64,000 nucleotides of DNA, from positions 47,990-111,989 of the IMG/VR virus record IMGVR_UViG_3300031576_000007, one strand, 5' to 3'. Position 1 is the first letter of the stretch; each line of letters starts with the position of its first letter. The notes beneath the pieces are model-generated. The model made no database searches and was not told where the DNA came from. It saw only the letters and a program-made list of their open reading frames with translations. Source of the DNA: a virus. A program made the position numbers and the translations under genes. Shown in pieces: positions 22,400 through 31,738 of the stretch.

Positions 22400-24466
22400 T
22401 TATGAACTTGTGAATTGAAACCCGACCCTCGCAAAAGAAGGAGCGAATTCAGTCATTAATGTTAAAAGTTTTTGGAATCGTATGGTATTAAATGGTGACA
22501 GGATTGCGTAATCACCTATTGGATCTAAATCTTTAACTACACCCTGTACAGTAACAGTTGTAGGAGTATTTGAAATAATAGGGAATATATCATTAACTTG
22601 TCCTTGTTTTGCCAATAAAAAGTTTCCTATTAAATTATTAGTTCCGCCAAAGTTAGCCGCTGTATCAGTCATCTTTGTCTTATTATCCCCGGTAATCTCT
22701 ATATTGGAACTTTCCCCAGTCCATAAAGCTACATCTTTTACTTCAACAACAAATTCTCTAAAATTAAAGAATCCTGGAATAATTATTCCTGGTAAAGTAG
22801 TGAAAAATCTTCCAGCATCAACTAAAGCTGTTTTTTTAAATACATTACCATTTTTGGAAGTATTTATAATCAGCCCCATATCCAATTCTATTTGATCTAA
22901 GGTATTATCTACACTTATCACATCAAAAAAGTTACCAACCCCATCAACAAAAGTATCACCTGATCCAACTAGGGCTAAATCTACAGCTCCTATATACTGT
23001 ATTATACCAGTCCCTGGAGTGTAAGAGTAAGCTGTAAATGGTGGACTTGCATCCCCGTTCGGGTCGTTAACAAAAGAAGGCTCAAAACCAAATAATCTTA
23101 GATTGCTACTGCCGAGAGTTCCAGAAAAGAATCTTAGCGCTCCGATATTAGGTACATCATCAGTAACTTCAGAAGCATCTTTTGTCCCATTAGTTACATC
23201 CCAAGTCGTTATTATTCTTATAAAATCTACTATGCCCCTTTTTGAGCCTTTTAATTTCCATGTTGGTAAAAGATCAGATACGATTCGCCTCATGTGATCA
23301 ACGCCTAATATATAATCTGCCTGACTAATCCCCATTTGTAGAGAGAAAGAAGGCAGAATAGTATTAAGCATTTTATCTGAATTTGTTAGATCAAAAGTGT
23401 TTACAAAGCTATAAATTTCATTCATCCCAAACCCAAACACTTGCATTATATCATGAAAATCTCCGGTTGTATCACACTGCTTGAATACATTTGGCCACAG
23501 TTCTAGTAAGATATCGCCAAATTCTCTGTTCATCGTAGATAGAGCAGCTTGTTGAGTTGAACTCATATCTGAGAAGACAGCAAAAGAGGTTTCAGCTGCA
23601 TTACCCCCAATTCTATGAGTAAAGGTTGTATAATAGTAGAATTGTTCACCCTCTAAACCAGTTCCTATTTTAGTATTGGCCTCTTGTTTAGTTAAAAAAG
23701 TGTCAATAAAAGAGAATTGGCCCTTAATTGTTTCAGATGGGCTAATAAAATCTTCAAATTCTTGAAGTATTGAGTAAGCCCCAACAACAGGAGTCCCCGA
23801 TACAGTAAGCATATCTGTGCTGTTGTTTCTTACCACAAATCTACTACCTGCAAAATCTACTAATATCCTGTCTCTTAGGGAACCTGGAATAAATGTCTTG
23901 GAAGTATCCCTTAAGAACCCAGAATTTGCTGATGTAGCAGTTCCTGTTATAACTTCTCCATTTGAGTTAGGGAAATCTTCAAGAACAACATATTGCCCTG
24001 AAGCAGGAGTACCGCTAACAAATATTTCTGTACTAGTGTTGCTTATTATTCTAAAATTATGACTTGTAGAATCTCTAAGTATCCTCCCAGTTAGTGGTCC
24101 ATATGGCGCAATAGTAGGGTAAGAAGCTGCCCCATCAGTTAATTTTCCTGTAGCCCCAACCCCGTTATTTCCTAGAATCTGTTTGGCTCTATATATCTCA
24201 ATCTGAACTGGATCAGTAAATCCTGAAGTATTTACTTTTGACGCGTAGATAGGATCATCATTGTATAGTTCCATCGGAAATGAATCTTTACGTCTACAAA
24301 CTATAAGTTCCATTGAAGAGTCAAAATTAGCTGGTTTCTTGAAAGTCAGAGATACCTCATTAGGATTAGAGTTTCTTGCTCTAAATTCTCTAATCAATCC
24401 TAAGTCAGTGGATACTCCACCTCCCCACGGCCCAGTACCGAAAGGTCCTATTCCCCAACTAGACAT
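22400..24466 (-). CDS. Baseplate / tail protein I-like protein
   Basis: A 688-aa protein. The N-terminus WGIGPFGTGPWGGG is typical of phage baseplate-to-fibre proteins. Around residues 370-430 the segment DLLPTWKLKGSKRGIVDFIRI resembles the P2 gpI (tail protein I) region that joins wedge and fibres. A beta module of the type found in the sheath lies at about 480-540 (GTGIIQYIGAVDLALVGSGD). It follows gpJ-like and fibre genes in the normal order of contractile tails. Moderately sure. Confidence 0.6.
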   Translation of the reverse strand: MSSWGIGPFGTGPWGGGVSTDLGLIREFRARNSNPNEVSLTFKKPANFDSSMELIVCRRKDSFPMELYNDDPIYASKVNTSGFTDPVQIEIYRAKQILGNNGVGATGKLTDGAASYPTIAPYGPLTGRILRDSTSHNFRIISNTSTEIFVSGTPASGQYVVLEDFPNSNGEVITGTATSANSGFLRDTSKTFIPGSLRDRILVDFAGSRFVVRNNSTDMLTVSGTPVVGAYSILQEFEDFISPSETIKGQFSFIDTFLTKQEANTKIGTGLEGEQFYYYTTFTHRIGGNAAETSFAVFSDMSSTQQAALSTMNREFGDILLELWPNVFKQCDTTGDFHDIMQVFGFGMNEIYSFVNTFDLTNSDKMLNTILPSFSLQMGISQADYILGVDHMRRIVSDLLPTWKLKGSKRGIVDFIRIITTWDVTNGTKDASEVTDDVPNIGALRFFSGTLGSSNLRLFGFEPSFVNDPNGDASPPFTAYSYTPGTGIIQYIGAVDLALVGSGDTFVDGVGNFFDVISVDNTLDQIELDMGLIINTSKNGNVFKKTALVDAGRFFTTLPGIIIPGFFNFREFVVEVKDVALWTGESSNIEITGDNKTKMTDTAANFGGTNNLIGNFLLAKQGQVNDIFPIISNTPTTVTVQGVVKDLDPIGDYAILSPFNTIRFQKLLTLMTEFAPSFARVGFQFTSS

Positions 24467-24478
24467 TTATTCTACTCC

Positions 24479-24559
24479 TTAAGAAGGAACCACAGGAATC
24501 CTAAATTCCATATTCAAAAAATCACCGAATGGCGAATCTATACTTAGCCCACGAAACAT
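24479..24559 (-). CDS. Possible 26-aa peptide
   Basis: A short frame (MFRGLSIDSPFGDF to FRIPVVPS) starts 1 base after the stop of the gene upstream and ends in the ribosome site of the tail protein I-like gene. It fills the gap exactly, which supports translation, but the ribosome site (GAGATCA) is weak and no family is recognised. Confidence 0.35.
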   Translation of the reverse strand: MFRGLSIDSPFGDFLNMEFRIPVVPS

Positions 24560-24560
24560 T

Positions 24561-25058
24561 TTAATTGATCTCAATTTGAAAAGTTAAGCGAATACGCCGA
24601 TTGATGTCGGCTTGATCCCCACCTTTTAAAGAGATAATGCCGTATCTTTCATCCCAAGAATATACAATAACCGTAGTGCTTGCGGGCACCAACTCTATCA
24701 TTGGCTGATAATTTACTCCGCCGGTTTTTGTAATAATACCACCACACATTTGAGGACTATCAGCTTGATTAGTCCCTATTGTATTATCAAGTGCAATGTT
24801 TATTACCCCCGTTCCAGCTCCTTCTGCGCCACCGTCCACGCTTAGAAAGATATCATAAAACACGATTTTTCCGACGGTAATTTTACGTCCTATATTATTG
24901 GTATAAATAGGAACAGTATTCCCTGCACCTCCGACAAGAGTGACAGTTGGAACAAAAGATCCCCAAACGAAACTACCACCGCCCCCCGATCCAGCGGGTA
25001 CAGAGCCACTTTCATTTGCTGCTCTATTAGTTGTTACATTATATGTAGTATCACTCAT
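24561..25058 (-). CDS. Fibre-associated beta protein
   Basis: A 165-aa beta-rich protein: Gly/Ser linker (PAGSGGGGSFVWGSFVPTV) then a sandwich-like domain with NNIGRKITVGKIVFYDIFLS. This architecture is common in phage collar, fibre or receptor-binding proteins. AAGGAG upstream. It lies between fibre genes in the same transcript. Confidence 0.55.
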   Translation of the reverse strand: MSDTTYNVTTNRAANESGSVPAGSGGGGSFVWGSFVPTVTLVGGAGNTVPIYTNNIGRKITVGKIVFYDIFLSVDGGAEGAGTGVINIALDNTIGTNQADSPQMCGGIITKTGGVNYQPMIELVPASTTVIVYSWDERYGIISLKGGDQADINRRIRLTFQIEIN

Positions 25059-25076
25059 TTAAATTACTCCTTAAAA

Positions 25077-25394
25077 TTAACGGCTGAACCAACTAACCCC
25101 GTCACTATACAATCTTAAAATTCCATAATTTGCTATTATTTGAACCGAGGAAACTCCATCTATTGTACCAGTTTCTGGCTGAACTATAATAGGAGTAGTT
25201 AAACTTGCTCCTCCTGATTCATCTTTTATTTCAATTCTTTTTGCATCAAACTTATCAGCGTCTGCTAAAGTTATGGTCCTTGTTATTGCTGTATTAGTAA
25301 CAGCTATAATAGACTCACCTTGAGTTGTATAATTCACTGCTGTAGCAGTTCTTTTTACTATCTCGGGTAGACGACCTGTAAATATTATTCCCAT
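25077..25394 (-). CDS. Fibre module protein, paralogue of the next fibre's C-terminus
   Basis: A 105-aa protein matching the last 90 residues of the 598-aa fibre encoded beside it: both have GE(S/T)II, (I/V)KDESG, TIDG and (I/V)(T/I)ANYG(I/V)LR(I/L)Y followed by W-F-S. It therefore represents a stand-alone copy of the fibre end domain, probably a trimerising or shaft-capping beta domain. Good ribosome site (AAGGAG). Confidence 0.6.
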   Translation of the reverse strand: MGIIFTGRLPEIVKRTATAVNYTTQGESIIAVTNTAITRTITLADADKFDAKRIEIKDESGGASLTTPIIVQPETGTIDGVSSVQIIANYGILRLYSDGVSWFSR

Positions 25395-25403
25395 GATATC
25401 TCC

Positions 25404-27200
25404 TTAAAAACTGAACCAGTTTCCATTACGGAAATATATTCTTAGAACTCCGTAGTTGGCAGTAATTGTTACAGAAGCAGTTCCATCAATAGTAGAAGAA
25501 CCTTCAGTATCAACTGTAATATTATTTGTACCGGCGGCTCCTGATTCATCTTTAACAATAACTACCCTACCACCTACTTCATCATCTTGGTCTAAAGTAA
25601 CAGTTCTTGGCGAGGAAGTATCTGTTACCCCTATAATGGTTTCTCCGTTACTATTTACACTTATTGCTGCCCCACTTGAACCTAATCCTATCCCGCCATT
25701 TTTTGCTAAATGAAATTTTTCAATACTAGAATTCTTTAGAGAAAGAAGCTTAGCTCCAGCAGTAGATAGGTTATTCTGTGTATCGAACTCAAAGGCTCTA
25801 GCGGTCGCTCCATCAGATTCCGCTGATTTTATAATAAAAGGACTAGATCCGCCAGTTAATGTTCCAGAAATCAGTAGATCGCCCGTTTCACTTAATGACA
25901 TTACAGTTACATCAATACCATTTCTCCATACGAAGAAGGCTGATTCATCATTATCAGCATCAATCTGAAATAGAAGATCACTATTACTTTTTATTCTCCC
26001 GCCGGACGGGATTAATAAATCTCCTTGAAAAGAGAAACCGCCAGTTATTGACAGGTCTCCCGATTCATTAAGAGACATCACAGTAGCACTAAGCCCATCT
26101 TGCCATATGAACGAGGCCACCTCGTCATTGTCAGAGTCTACTCTAAATACTAAATTACTAAAACTTTGTATAGTTCCAGTAATTGTCATATTTCCAGCAA
26201 CATCAAGCGCTTCTGTGGCAGATCCTACTGCTCCTACTTTAACATTTCCTATAGCGTTAAGATTACCGGATTCGTCCAGCATCATAACAGCAATAAGAGC
26301 CCCATTTAACCATGAAAATACGTGACTACCATTGTTATCTGCGTCAATCTGGAAACTCATTCCAGTATTACTTATTAAAGAAGTTACTGTTTGTAAATCT
26401 AAATTTCCTTGTATAGTTACATTACCATCTTTGTCAACAGAGAACTTTTCAACACCGTTATTTTGTATAGATAAAAGTTTAGCACCAGCAATAGATAAGG
26501 TAGCTGCGGTATCAATAATGGTGCCTATAGCACTAGCTCCGTCACCTTCTTGTGATTCTATAACAAATGAAGACGAAGTGAGGTTCTTATAAGAGCCAAA
26601 TACTGTAAAATCTCCAGAGCAAGCCCTAGTCCCATCCACTAGAAGATATTGTGTGTGGTCATCATCAAGTAAGCCAGACAAAGAACCGTGATCTGTTGTG
26701 CCAGCACTTATGAAAGATGACCCATTATCTACTTTAAGTTGCAAAGAAGTGGTGTTAAAAATTAATCTACCTTGATTCCCTGCAACTGGGTCTAGTGCAA
26801 CATTTTCTACTCTAATATTCAGTAGTTGAAAATTGCTTACTGACCAGTTTCCAGTTAAAGATCGTGCTCCTGATGCTAAAAGATATTGTGTGTGGTCATC
26901 ATCAAGTAGTCCTGTTAAGGCTCCATGATCAGTAACCCCGCCCCCGCTTATATTAATATTGTTACCAACTTGACTGAGAACGATAGACCCACTTCCGGTA
27001 AGAGTAACGTCACCAGTTAGTTGTGTATCTCCAAATTTTGAAATAGAGGTAACTACTCCTGAGACAATCTGAGATTCTAGAGCTGTAACTCTAGTGTCTA
27101 AATTGTTAATAGCAAATTCTAATTCATCCCATACCTGTTCTATTTCATTGAACCATGGATCAAGAAATTGAGGTGGTCTAGTTATTACGAGTAAAGGCAT
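25404..27200 (-). CDS. Repeat-containing tail fibre
   Basis: A 598-aa fibre. N-terminal coiled-coil-like part (WDELEFAINNLDTRVTALES), two copies of DHG-x-L-x-GLLDDDHTQYLL, a phage fibre motif, then at least three copies of a 55-residue unit with (F/L)(Q/R)(I/V)D(A/S)DN, a W-x-(D/N)G step and VM-x-L-(N/S/D)-E-(S/T)-G. The last 90 residues equal the neighbouring 105-aa protein. Typical of trimeric fibres built from repeats; copy number may vary by recombination. Confidence 0.75.
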   Translation of the reverse strand: MPLLVITRPPQFLDPWFNEIEQVWDELEFAINNLDTRVTALESQIVSGVVTSISKFGDTQLTGDVTLTGSGSIVLSQVGNNINISGGGVTDHGALTGLLDDDHTQYLLASGARSLTGNWSVSNFQLLNIRVENVALDPVAGNQGRLIFNTTSLQLKVDNGSSFISAGTTDHGSLSGLLDDDHTQYLLVDGTRACSGDFTVFGSYKNLTSSSFVIESQEGDGASAIGTIIDTAATLSIAGAKLLSIQNNGVEKFSVDKDGNVTIQGNLDLQTVTSLISNTGMSFQIDADNNGSHVFSWLNGALIAVMMLDESGNLNAIGNVKVGAVGSATEALDVAGNMTITGTIQSFSNLVFRVDSDNDEVASFIWQDGLSATVMSLNESGDLSITGGFSFQGDLLIPSGGRIKSNSDLLFQIDADNDESAFFVWRNGIDVTVMSLSETGDLLISGTLTGGSSPFIIKSAESDGATARAFEFDTQNNLSTAGAKLLSLKNSSIEKFHLAKNGGIGLGSSGAAISVNSNGETIIGVTDTSSPRTVTLDQDDEVGGRVVIVKDESGAAGTNNITVDTEGSSTIDGTASVTITANYGVLRIYFRNGNWFSF

Positions 27201-27201
27201 T

Positions 27202-30200
27202 TTACGTCACTCCCCCACGAAAATCAAGTTCAATGTCATTTTCTACCATTTCTGGAATTTCACTATTCCTTAGATTTACGATATCATCAACAAAACCAGA
27301 GGTTCTAAATTCAAAATGATCCACAATTGTCCCATCAGATGAGATTCCTAAATCGTTAACACTATCCCCTGGTCCAGGTATTACTGGAGTTGGCACACTA
27401 TGTCCTTGTCCTATACCACCTGACATACCAGCAAAAGTTATTCCTGAAATATTAACAGTGTCTATTATCGACTGATTTCCTATTGATCCTATATTATCAT
27501 TTTGTAGAAATACTACTTCATCAGATCCGAACAGCCCAGTACCATCTGAAGCTGATATTGCTAATAGTGGTGCTCCATTTATAGCGCCTATTATTGCTGA
27601 TTTTATTGCAGCAGCATTATCTCCGTTAGTATAAGGAATTGCGATATTACCAAATGCAACCCCCCCAACTTTATCAAATTCAAAAGTAACAGCTGGATTT
27701 GTACCATCATTTAATGTAAATTGTTTTCCATCAGCTATATCACTACCTGTAATTGATGTATTTATAGCTATAGCCCCAATTGCTTGAAATCCTAACCCGC
27801 CAGCTCTATTAGCTAACCCAACTACGAAACTTACTTCATTATTATCACTATAGTATCTAGGAGCTATAGATGCTGGCTTTCCACTAGATGTTGGGCCTAA
27901 TGGAAGACCTACTGCTGGGGCTGGAGTTTGTGTAGCATCATGTAATATTACAACAGTTTTGGATAAGTTGTTTACTGAGATTATTTCAAATGTTCTTAAA
28001 TTAGAATCTATCAGCGTATATCTACTAGAAGGACCACCTGTTATAGAACTCAAATCAGGGTTCCCTGCGCAATGCACAGCTCCAAAACCAATACTTGGGG
28101 TATTTGATATAAATTGGTCAAGTGTAAGAGGTATTCCAAAATTTCCTATATTATCCTGTGGATCTGATAGTTGGAATTCATCCCCTATTGTCCCTACCAA
28201 GTTAAAAGCTGAATTAACTCTAAAAATTGAGTTGTGAGTATTGTACTCAATCCCAGCAAATATAAGACTATGAAAGATAAGATTCTGACCTATTAAACTT
28301 TTTACAATTTTGTATTCTCCACTTGCAACATCAGAAACAATAGTGTTATTAACAGCAAATGCTGACAACAATATAGAGTGTGAGTCATTGTCATCAATAG
28401 ACCACACGTTACCGGCGGCATCTACTAATAGGTGCGTATCTCGCTTAAGAAAAGCTGCTCCATTAACTAATGCATTAGGATAGCCGTTTGATACAACAAA
28501 TGTATCTGAGTCTACGATAGACACAATTCTCGCCGTATTAGCTCCTTGTATTATTCTATCTCCAATTTTAGGGATAAAAGTGGGGACTGTATGATCAAAG
28601 GTATTCCCTGACAGATTACTTAGAGTAATCGAGGAGGACCCCCCTACAAATTCATCTATTAAGAAAGTTTTACTAATATCAAATACAATATTAGAACTAC
28701 CATCAGTATTTACTCCCGTGGTAGTACTTTCAACTACAGAAAAGTTTATTGAATCATCTGTCAGACTTCCTTCACTCAAATTACTAACTCTTCCTGAGAT
28801 CTTTTTGAATACAGTGAAAGAATTAAAGTTTGGTGAATCCGCATTTTCATTTGGTCCTATTAGCCATTCAGCTGAGTTACTATTAGGGAATAGCTCTATT
28901 TCAGAAAACAGGTAATTAGCTCCAATAGCTGCACTTTGTTCAACTCTAGGATCATAATGTAATTTTGTAATTTCAAATCTTTCAATGCCCTCAACTGTTC
29001 CTACAACATTGTATAGGTCTATAAGTCGTATTACCTGGGCGAACTTAGTTCCTGATTCATCAACGTCTCCAGAACTAAAATTAAAGAAGTTAAGAAGTGA
29101 TGTAGTTATATTAGATTCAACTAAAGATCTGGATGCTCCTGATGATAGGAATATAGTAGCTTTAAAGAATATATCCATCCCAAATGCATCTTTAATTTTG
29201 AATGTAGTAGTTACGGGCTTTCGTTCATCAATAAAATCAGACACAGCATTGAAAAGAGGGAGATTATCTGTTATTTTAGTTATAGAATTCCCAGCAGGAA
29301 CCACAAAAATATCTATATCTATACCAGCATCACTTAAGTTCTGAGCAGCTGAAGCTTTTGAAACATTATTAAAATTAGTTAAAATAATATCTGCATAATC
29401 CTGAACTGTTACTGCTCTTTCTAAAGTTCTAAGAGATGCGGGTACTAGCTCTCTTAATTGGGTGATGGAGGGCTCATCTGCACCACCACTAAATGCTGAT
29501 TCATTTGTAACAGCATTTATAAAAGTTGATTGGTCTAATAAAGTAGTTAAGGTATTAGCAGGTATGTTACCAGCGGAACCACCTCCAGTTCTATAATTGG
29601 TGACAATAGAATCGTTAGGTGAAAGTTGTTTCCCGAACACGCCGTCACCAAATCTGAGAATTGCTCTGCCTTCAGAATCAATAAGGACACGAAAGTGTTT
29701 ATCTGTGGGTAAACTTCTTATAAATGTATCAACTAATTCATATGTATCGCCGTTAACTGTAACGCCGGGGGATATTAATGACGAGATAGGATTAGTAGTA
29801 TCTATCACCAATCCTGTTACCCCTAGAGTTATTTCTTCATTTTGTACTCCTCTAGCTATGAAACTCTCTTGTCTTTGTGCGCCCTGAATTACTGGAAGTA
29901 TGACTTCAAGAGTTGTTGACCCCGGAGCTGGAGAACTACTAGATGTAAAAAACTCTTGCCCATTTTCTGAGGATACCCTGAATCCTATTGGTACTGTACC
30001 TGGTGTGCTCAACATAAATGTAGCAACCTCTGACGAGGAAGATGCGGTTGAGACTACAAATCCAAATTGTTTTGCTATATCTAGAATATTCTTTCTGATG
30101 GTAGCTGTTTCAATATTACTTTGAGTTGCTTGAACATCAAGGTAATAAAAGATGAGATCGCCAACGTATGCAACTAATTCTAACCACGTTCTGCTAAAAT

Positions 30201-30336
30201 CATCAGCATTAAAATCCGTCCATTGTCTATTCGCAACCGTATCAGGCCCAAAATTTACTGTAGCAAAAGATATAAGAGCATCAACGATGGAATCGAAATC
30301 GCGCGAAACGTAGTCTATACTTCTGTTATTGGCCAC
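27202..30336 (-). CDS. Baseplate J-like wedge protein
   Basis: A 1044-aa protein. The first 500 residues match the Baseplate_J/gp6 layout: DYVSRDFDSIVDALISF, FSRTWLELVAYVGDLIFYYLD, GFRVSSENGQEFFT, RFGDGVFGKQL and ERAVTVQDYADIILTNF. It would form the wedge that links the hub to the fibres. The last 500 residues are additional beta domains unlike the core family, so it is about twice the usual length. It follows gp25 as in most myoviruses. Confidence 0.82.
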   Translation of the reverse strand: MANNRSIDYVSRDFDSIVDALISFATVNFGPDTVANRQWTDFNADDFSRTWLELVAYVGDLIFYYLDVQATQSNIETATIRKNILDIAKQFGFVVSTASSSSEVATFMLSTPGTVPIGFRVSSENGQEFFTSSSSPAPGSTTLEVILPVIQGAQRQESFIARGVQNEEITLGVTGLVIDTTNPISSLISPGVTVNGDTYELVDTFIRSLPTDKHFRVLIDSEGRAILRFGDGVFGKQLSPNDSIVTNYRTGGGSAGNIPANTLTTLLDQSTFINAVTNESAFSGGADEPSITQLRELVPASLRTLERAVTVQDYADIILTNFNNVSKASAAQNLSDAGIDIDIFVVPAGNSITKITDNLPLFNAVSDFIDERKPVTTTFKIKDAFGMDIFFKATIFLSSGASRSLVESNITTSLLNFFNFSSGDVDESGTKFAQVIRLIDLYNVVGTVEGIERFEITKLHYDPRVEQSAAIGANYLFSEIELFPNSNSAEWLIGPNENADSPNFNSFTVFKKISGRVSNLSEGSLTDDSINFSVVESTTTGVNTDGSSNIVFDISKTFLIDEFVGGSSSITLSNLSGNTFDHTVPTFIPKIGDRIIQGANTARIVSIVDSDTFVVSNGYPNALVNGAAFLKRDTHLLVDAAGNVWSIDDNDSHSILLSAFAVNNTIVSDVASGEYKIVKSLIGQNLIFHSLIFAGIEYNTHNSIFRVNSAFNLVGTIGDEFQLSDPQDNIGNFGIPLTLDQFISNTPSIGFGAVHCAGNPDLSSITGGPSSRYTLIDSNLRTFEIISVNNLSKTVVILHDATQTPAPAVGLPLGPTSSGKPASIAPRYYSDNNEVSFVVGLANRAGGLGFQAIGAIAINTSITGSDIADGKQFTLNDGTNPAVTFEFDKVGGVAFGNIAIPYTNGDNAAAIKSAIIGAINGAPLLAISASDGTGLFGSDEVVFLQNDNIGSIGNQSIIDTVNISGITFAGMSGGIGQGHSVPTPVIPGPGDSVNDLGISSDGTIVDHFEFRTSGFVDDIVNLRNSEIPEMVENDIELDFRGGVT

Positions 30337-30344
30337 AATTCTCC

Positions 30345-30731
30345 TTATCTAGTGCTTATCTGTGAAGAAGGTTTAAAAGGAAATACTAGATTGGCTTCCA
30401 CATTAGCTTCTTTTATTAAAAATCTTATATTAAAAAGAATCATTCCCTCTGATCGTCGTACTACTGGGGCAACTTCTATTAACGTAACACGAGGCTCAAA
30501 TCTTCGTATTGAAGTAGCTATATCAGATGATCCTCTTTCGGCAACTACATCTAAATTTTCCCATATCTGAGTCCCAAGACCACTTCCAAAGGTTGGCCTC
30601 ATAACTCTTTCTCCAAAGTTAGTAAGTAGTAAAAGTTGAATACATTCAATAACTTTATCCACCCCATCTTCGGGTAAAAACTTATTTTTTATCGGAAATT
30701 TTAGTCCTTTTCCTAAGAATGGTGTAGCCAT
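30345..30731 (-). CDS. gp25-like baseplate wedge protein
   Basis: A 128-aa protein of the gp25/GPW family (PF04965): TNFGERVMRPTFGSGLGTQIWEN and RRFEPRVTLIEVAPV are diagnostic. It joins sheath and baseplate at the initiator of sheath contraction. Overlaps the spike gene start by 1 base. Confidence 0.9.
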   Translation of the reverse strand: MATPFLGKGLKFPIKNKFLPEDGVDKVIECIQLLLLTNFGERVMRPTFGSGLGTQIWENLDVVAERGSSDIATSIRRFEPRVTLIEVAPVVRRSEGMILFNIRFLIKEANVEANLVFPFKPSSQISTR

Positions 30732-31738
30732 TATTCTATTTTTCCTTTTATTGACAATTGAGGAGCACCAGCAAATCCCGCTGGAGATGGTGGTGATGAA
30801 CCAGACCCAGAAGGAGACCCAGTTTGTGTGGTTGGGTCGCTCCCTGGACTATAAGAATGTGTATGGGAATTAAAATCTCCAATAAGAGTATTAACTGCTG
30901 ATATTAAAGCATTTAATGTTAACACTATCTGAGTATTGTTATAAGTTACCCATTGGTTGCCTAATATAATAGGCTCAATTGCATTTTTACCTATTTTAAT
31001 AGTAGGTGATTCTGTTTCAATTTTATTTCCAGAAAAATCTAAATCTATATATTTACTGTTTCCAGAATCACGAAGCCTAATTTTGTTAGATGACTTTAGT
31101 ACTTCTAGTGTTCTATTGTCAGAATCTTTTACAATAATTTGTTGTCCAGAAGCGTCTAAATCATCTATAAGTTGTAATGATTGCCCACCGAATGTGATTA
31201 ATTCTATTCTATTCTTTTGAGAGCCTTCTGTTAGCTCTTCTAACATTCTTAAAACATGACCACCAGAAGTAGAGAATCTTAGTCCTTTGCTCTCTTTTGT
31301 GTGAGTGATTGTACCATCGGACGAGGCGATAGCTATTCCATCGTCAAGTTCAATCAAATGCCCATTATTAATAATTGAGGGGGAACCATCCGCACTCAAA
31401 TCACCTGGAGATGCCCAACCTCTATTGGTTGGCACACTGCGTCTAAATTCCTCTCGTGTATCAGGGTTATTTGGATCACCATCATTTATTGTAGCCCATG
31501 CAATTAGGAAATCAGGGTCTCCACCATCTTGAGTTATATATACAACGGAACCAACATCAGGAGGACTAAAGAAACCATCATCAGGATAAACGTAATGAAT
31601 AAAAGAACTTTCACCAAAAATAGGACTTTTTATCCTTATCCTACCTTTATTGGAAGGATCTTTATTATCTATAACTATGGCTTTGGAGGGTCCTAAGTAA
31701 ACACTTTCCCCCTTCCAGTCTCTTACCCGCACGCTCAT
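30731..31738 (-). CDS. Baseplate spike (gpV/gp5-like) with OB fold and HxH tip
   Basis: A 335-aa protein. N-terminal OB-fold (NKGRIRIKSPIFGESSFIHYVYPDDG and DVGSVVYITQDGGDPDFLIAW) is the gp5/gpV membrane-puncturing hub domain. A beta-helix stalk follows (repeats around residues 150-245), then FNSHTHSYSPG, a His-x-His motif like that binding iron at the tip of P2 gpV, and a Pro/Ser/Gly-rich tail. It pierces the host outer envelope on contraction. Confidence 0.85.
   Translation of the reverse strand: MSVRVRDWKGESVYLGPSKAIVIDNKDPSNKGRIRIKSPIFGESSFIHYVYPDDGFFSPPDVGSVVYITQDGGDPDFLIAWATINDGDPNNPDTREEFRRSVPTNRGWASPGDLSADGSPSIINNGHLIELDDGIAIASSDGTITHTKESKGLRFSTSGGHVLRMLEELTEGSQKNRIELITFGGQSLQLIDDLDASGQQIIVKDSDNRTLEVLKSSNKIRLRDSGNSKYIDLDFSGNKIETESPTIKIGKNAIEPIILGNQWVTYNNTQIVLTLNALISAVNTLIGDFNSHTHSYSPGSDPTTQTGSPSGSGSSPPSPAGFAGAPQLSIKGKIE

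Noticed and set aside
27959-30570. Several long + strand frames opposite baseplate genes
   Set aside because: They are shadows of the J-like gene, lack ribosome sites and show no family likeness.
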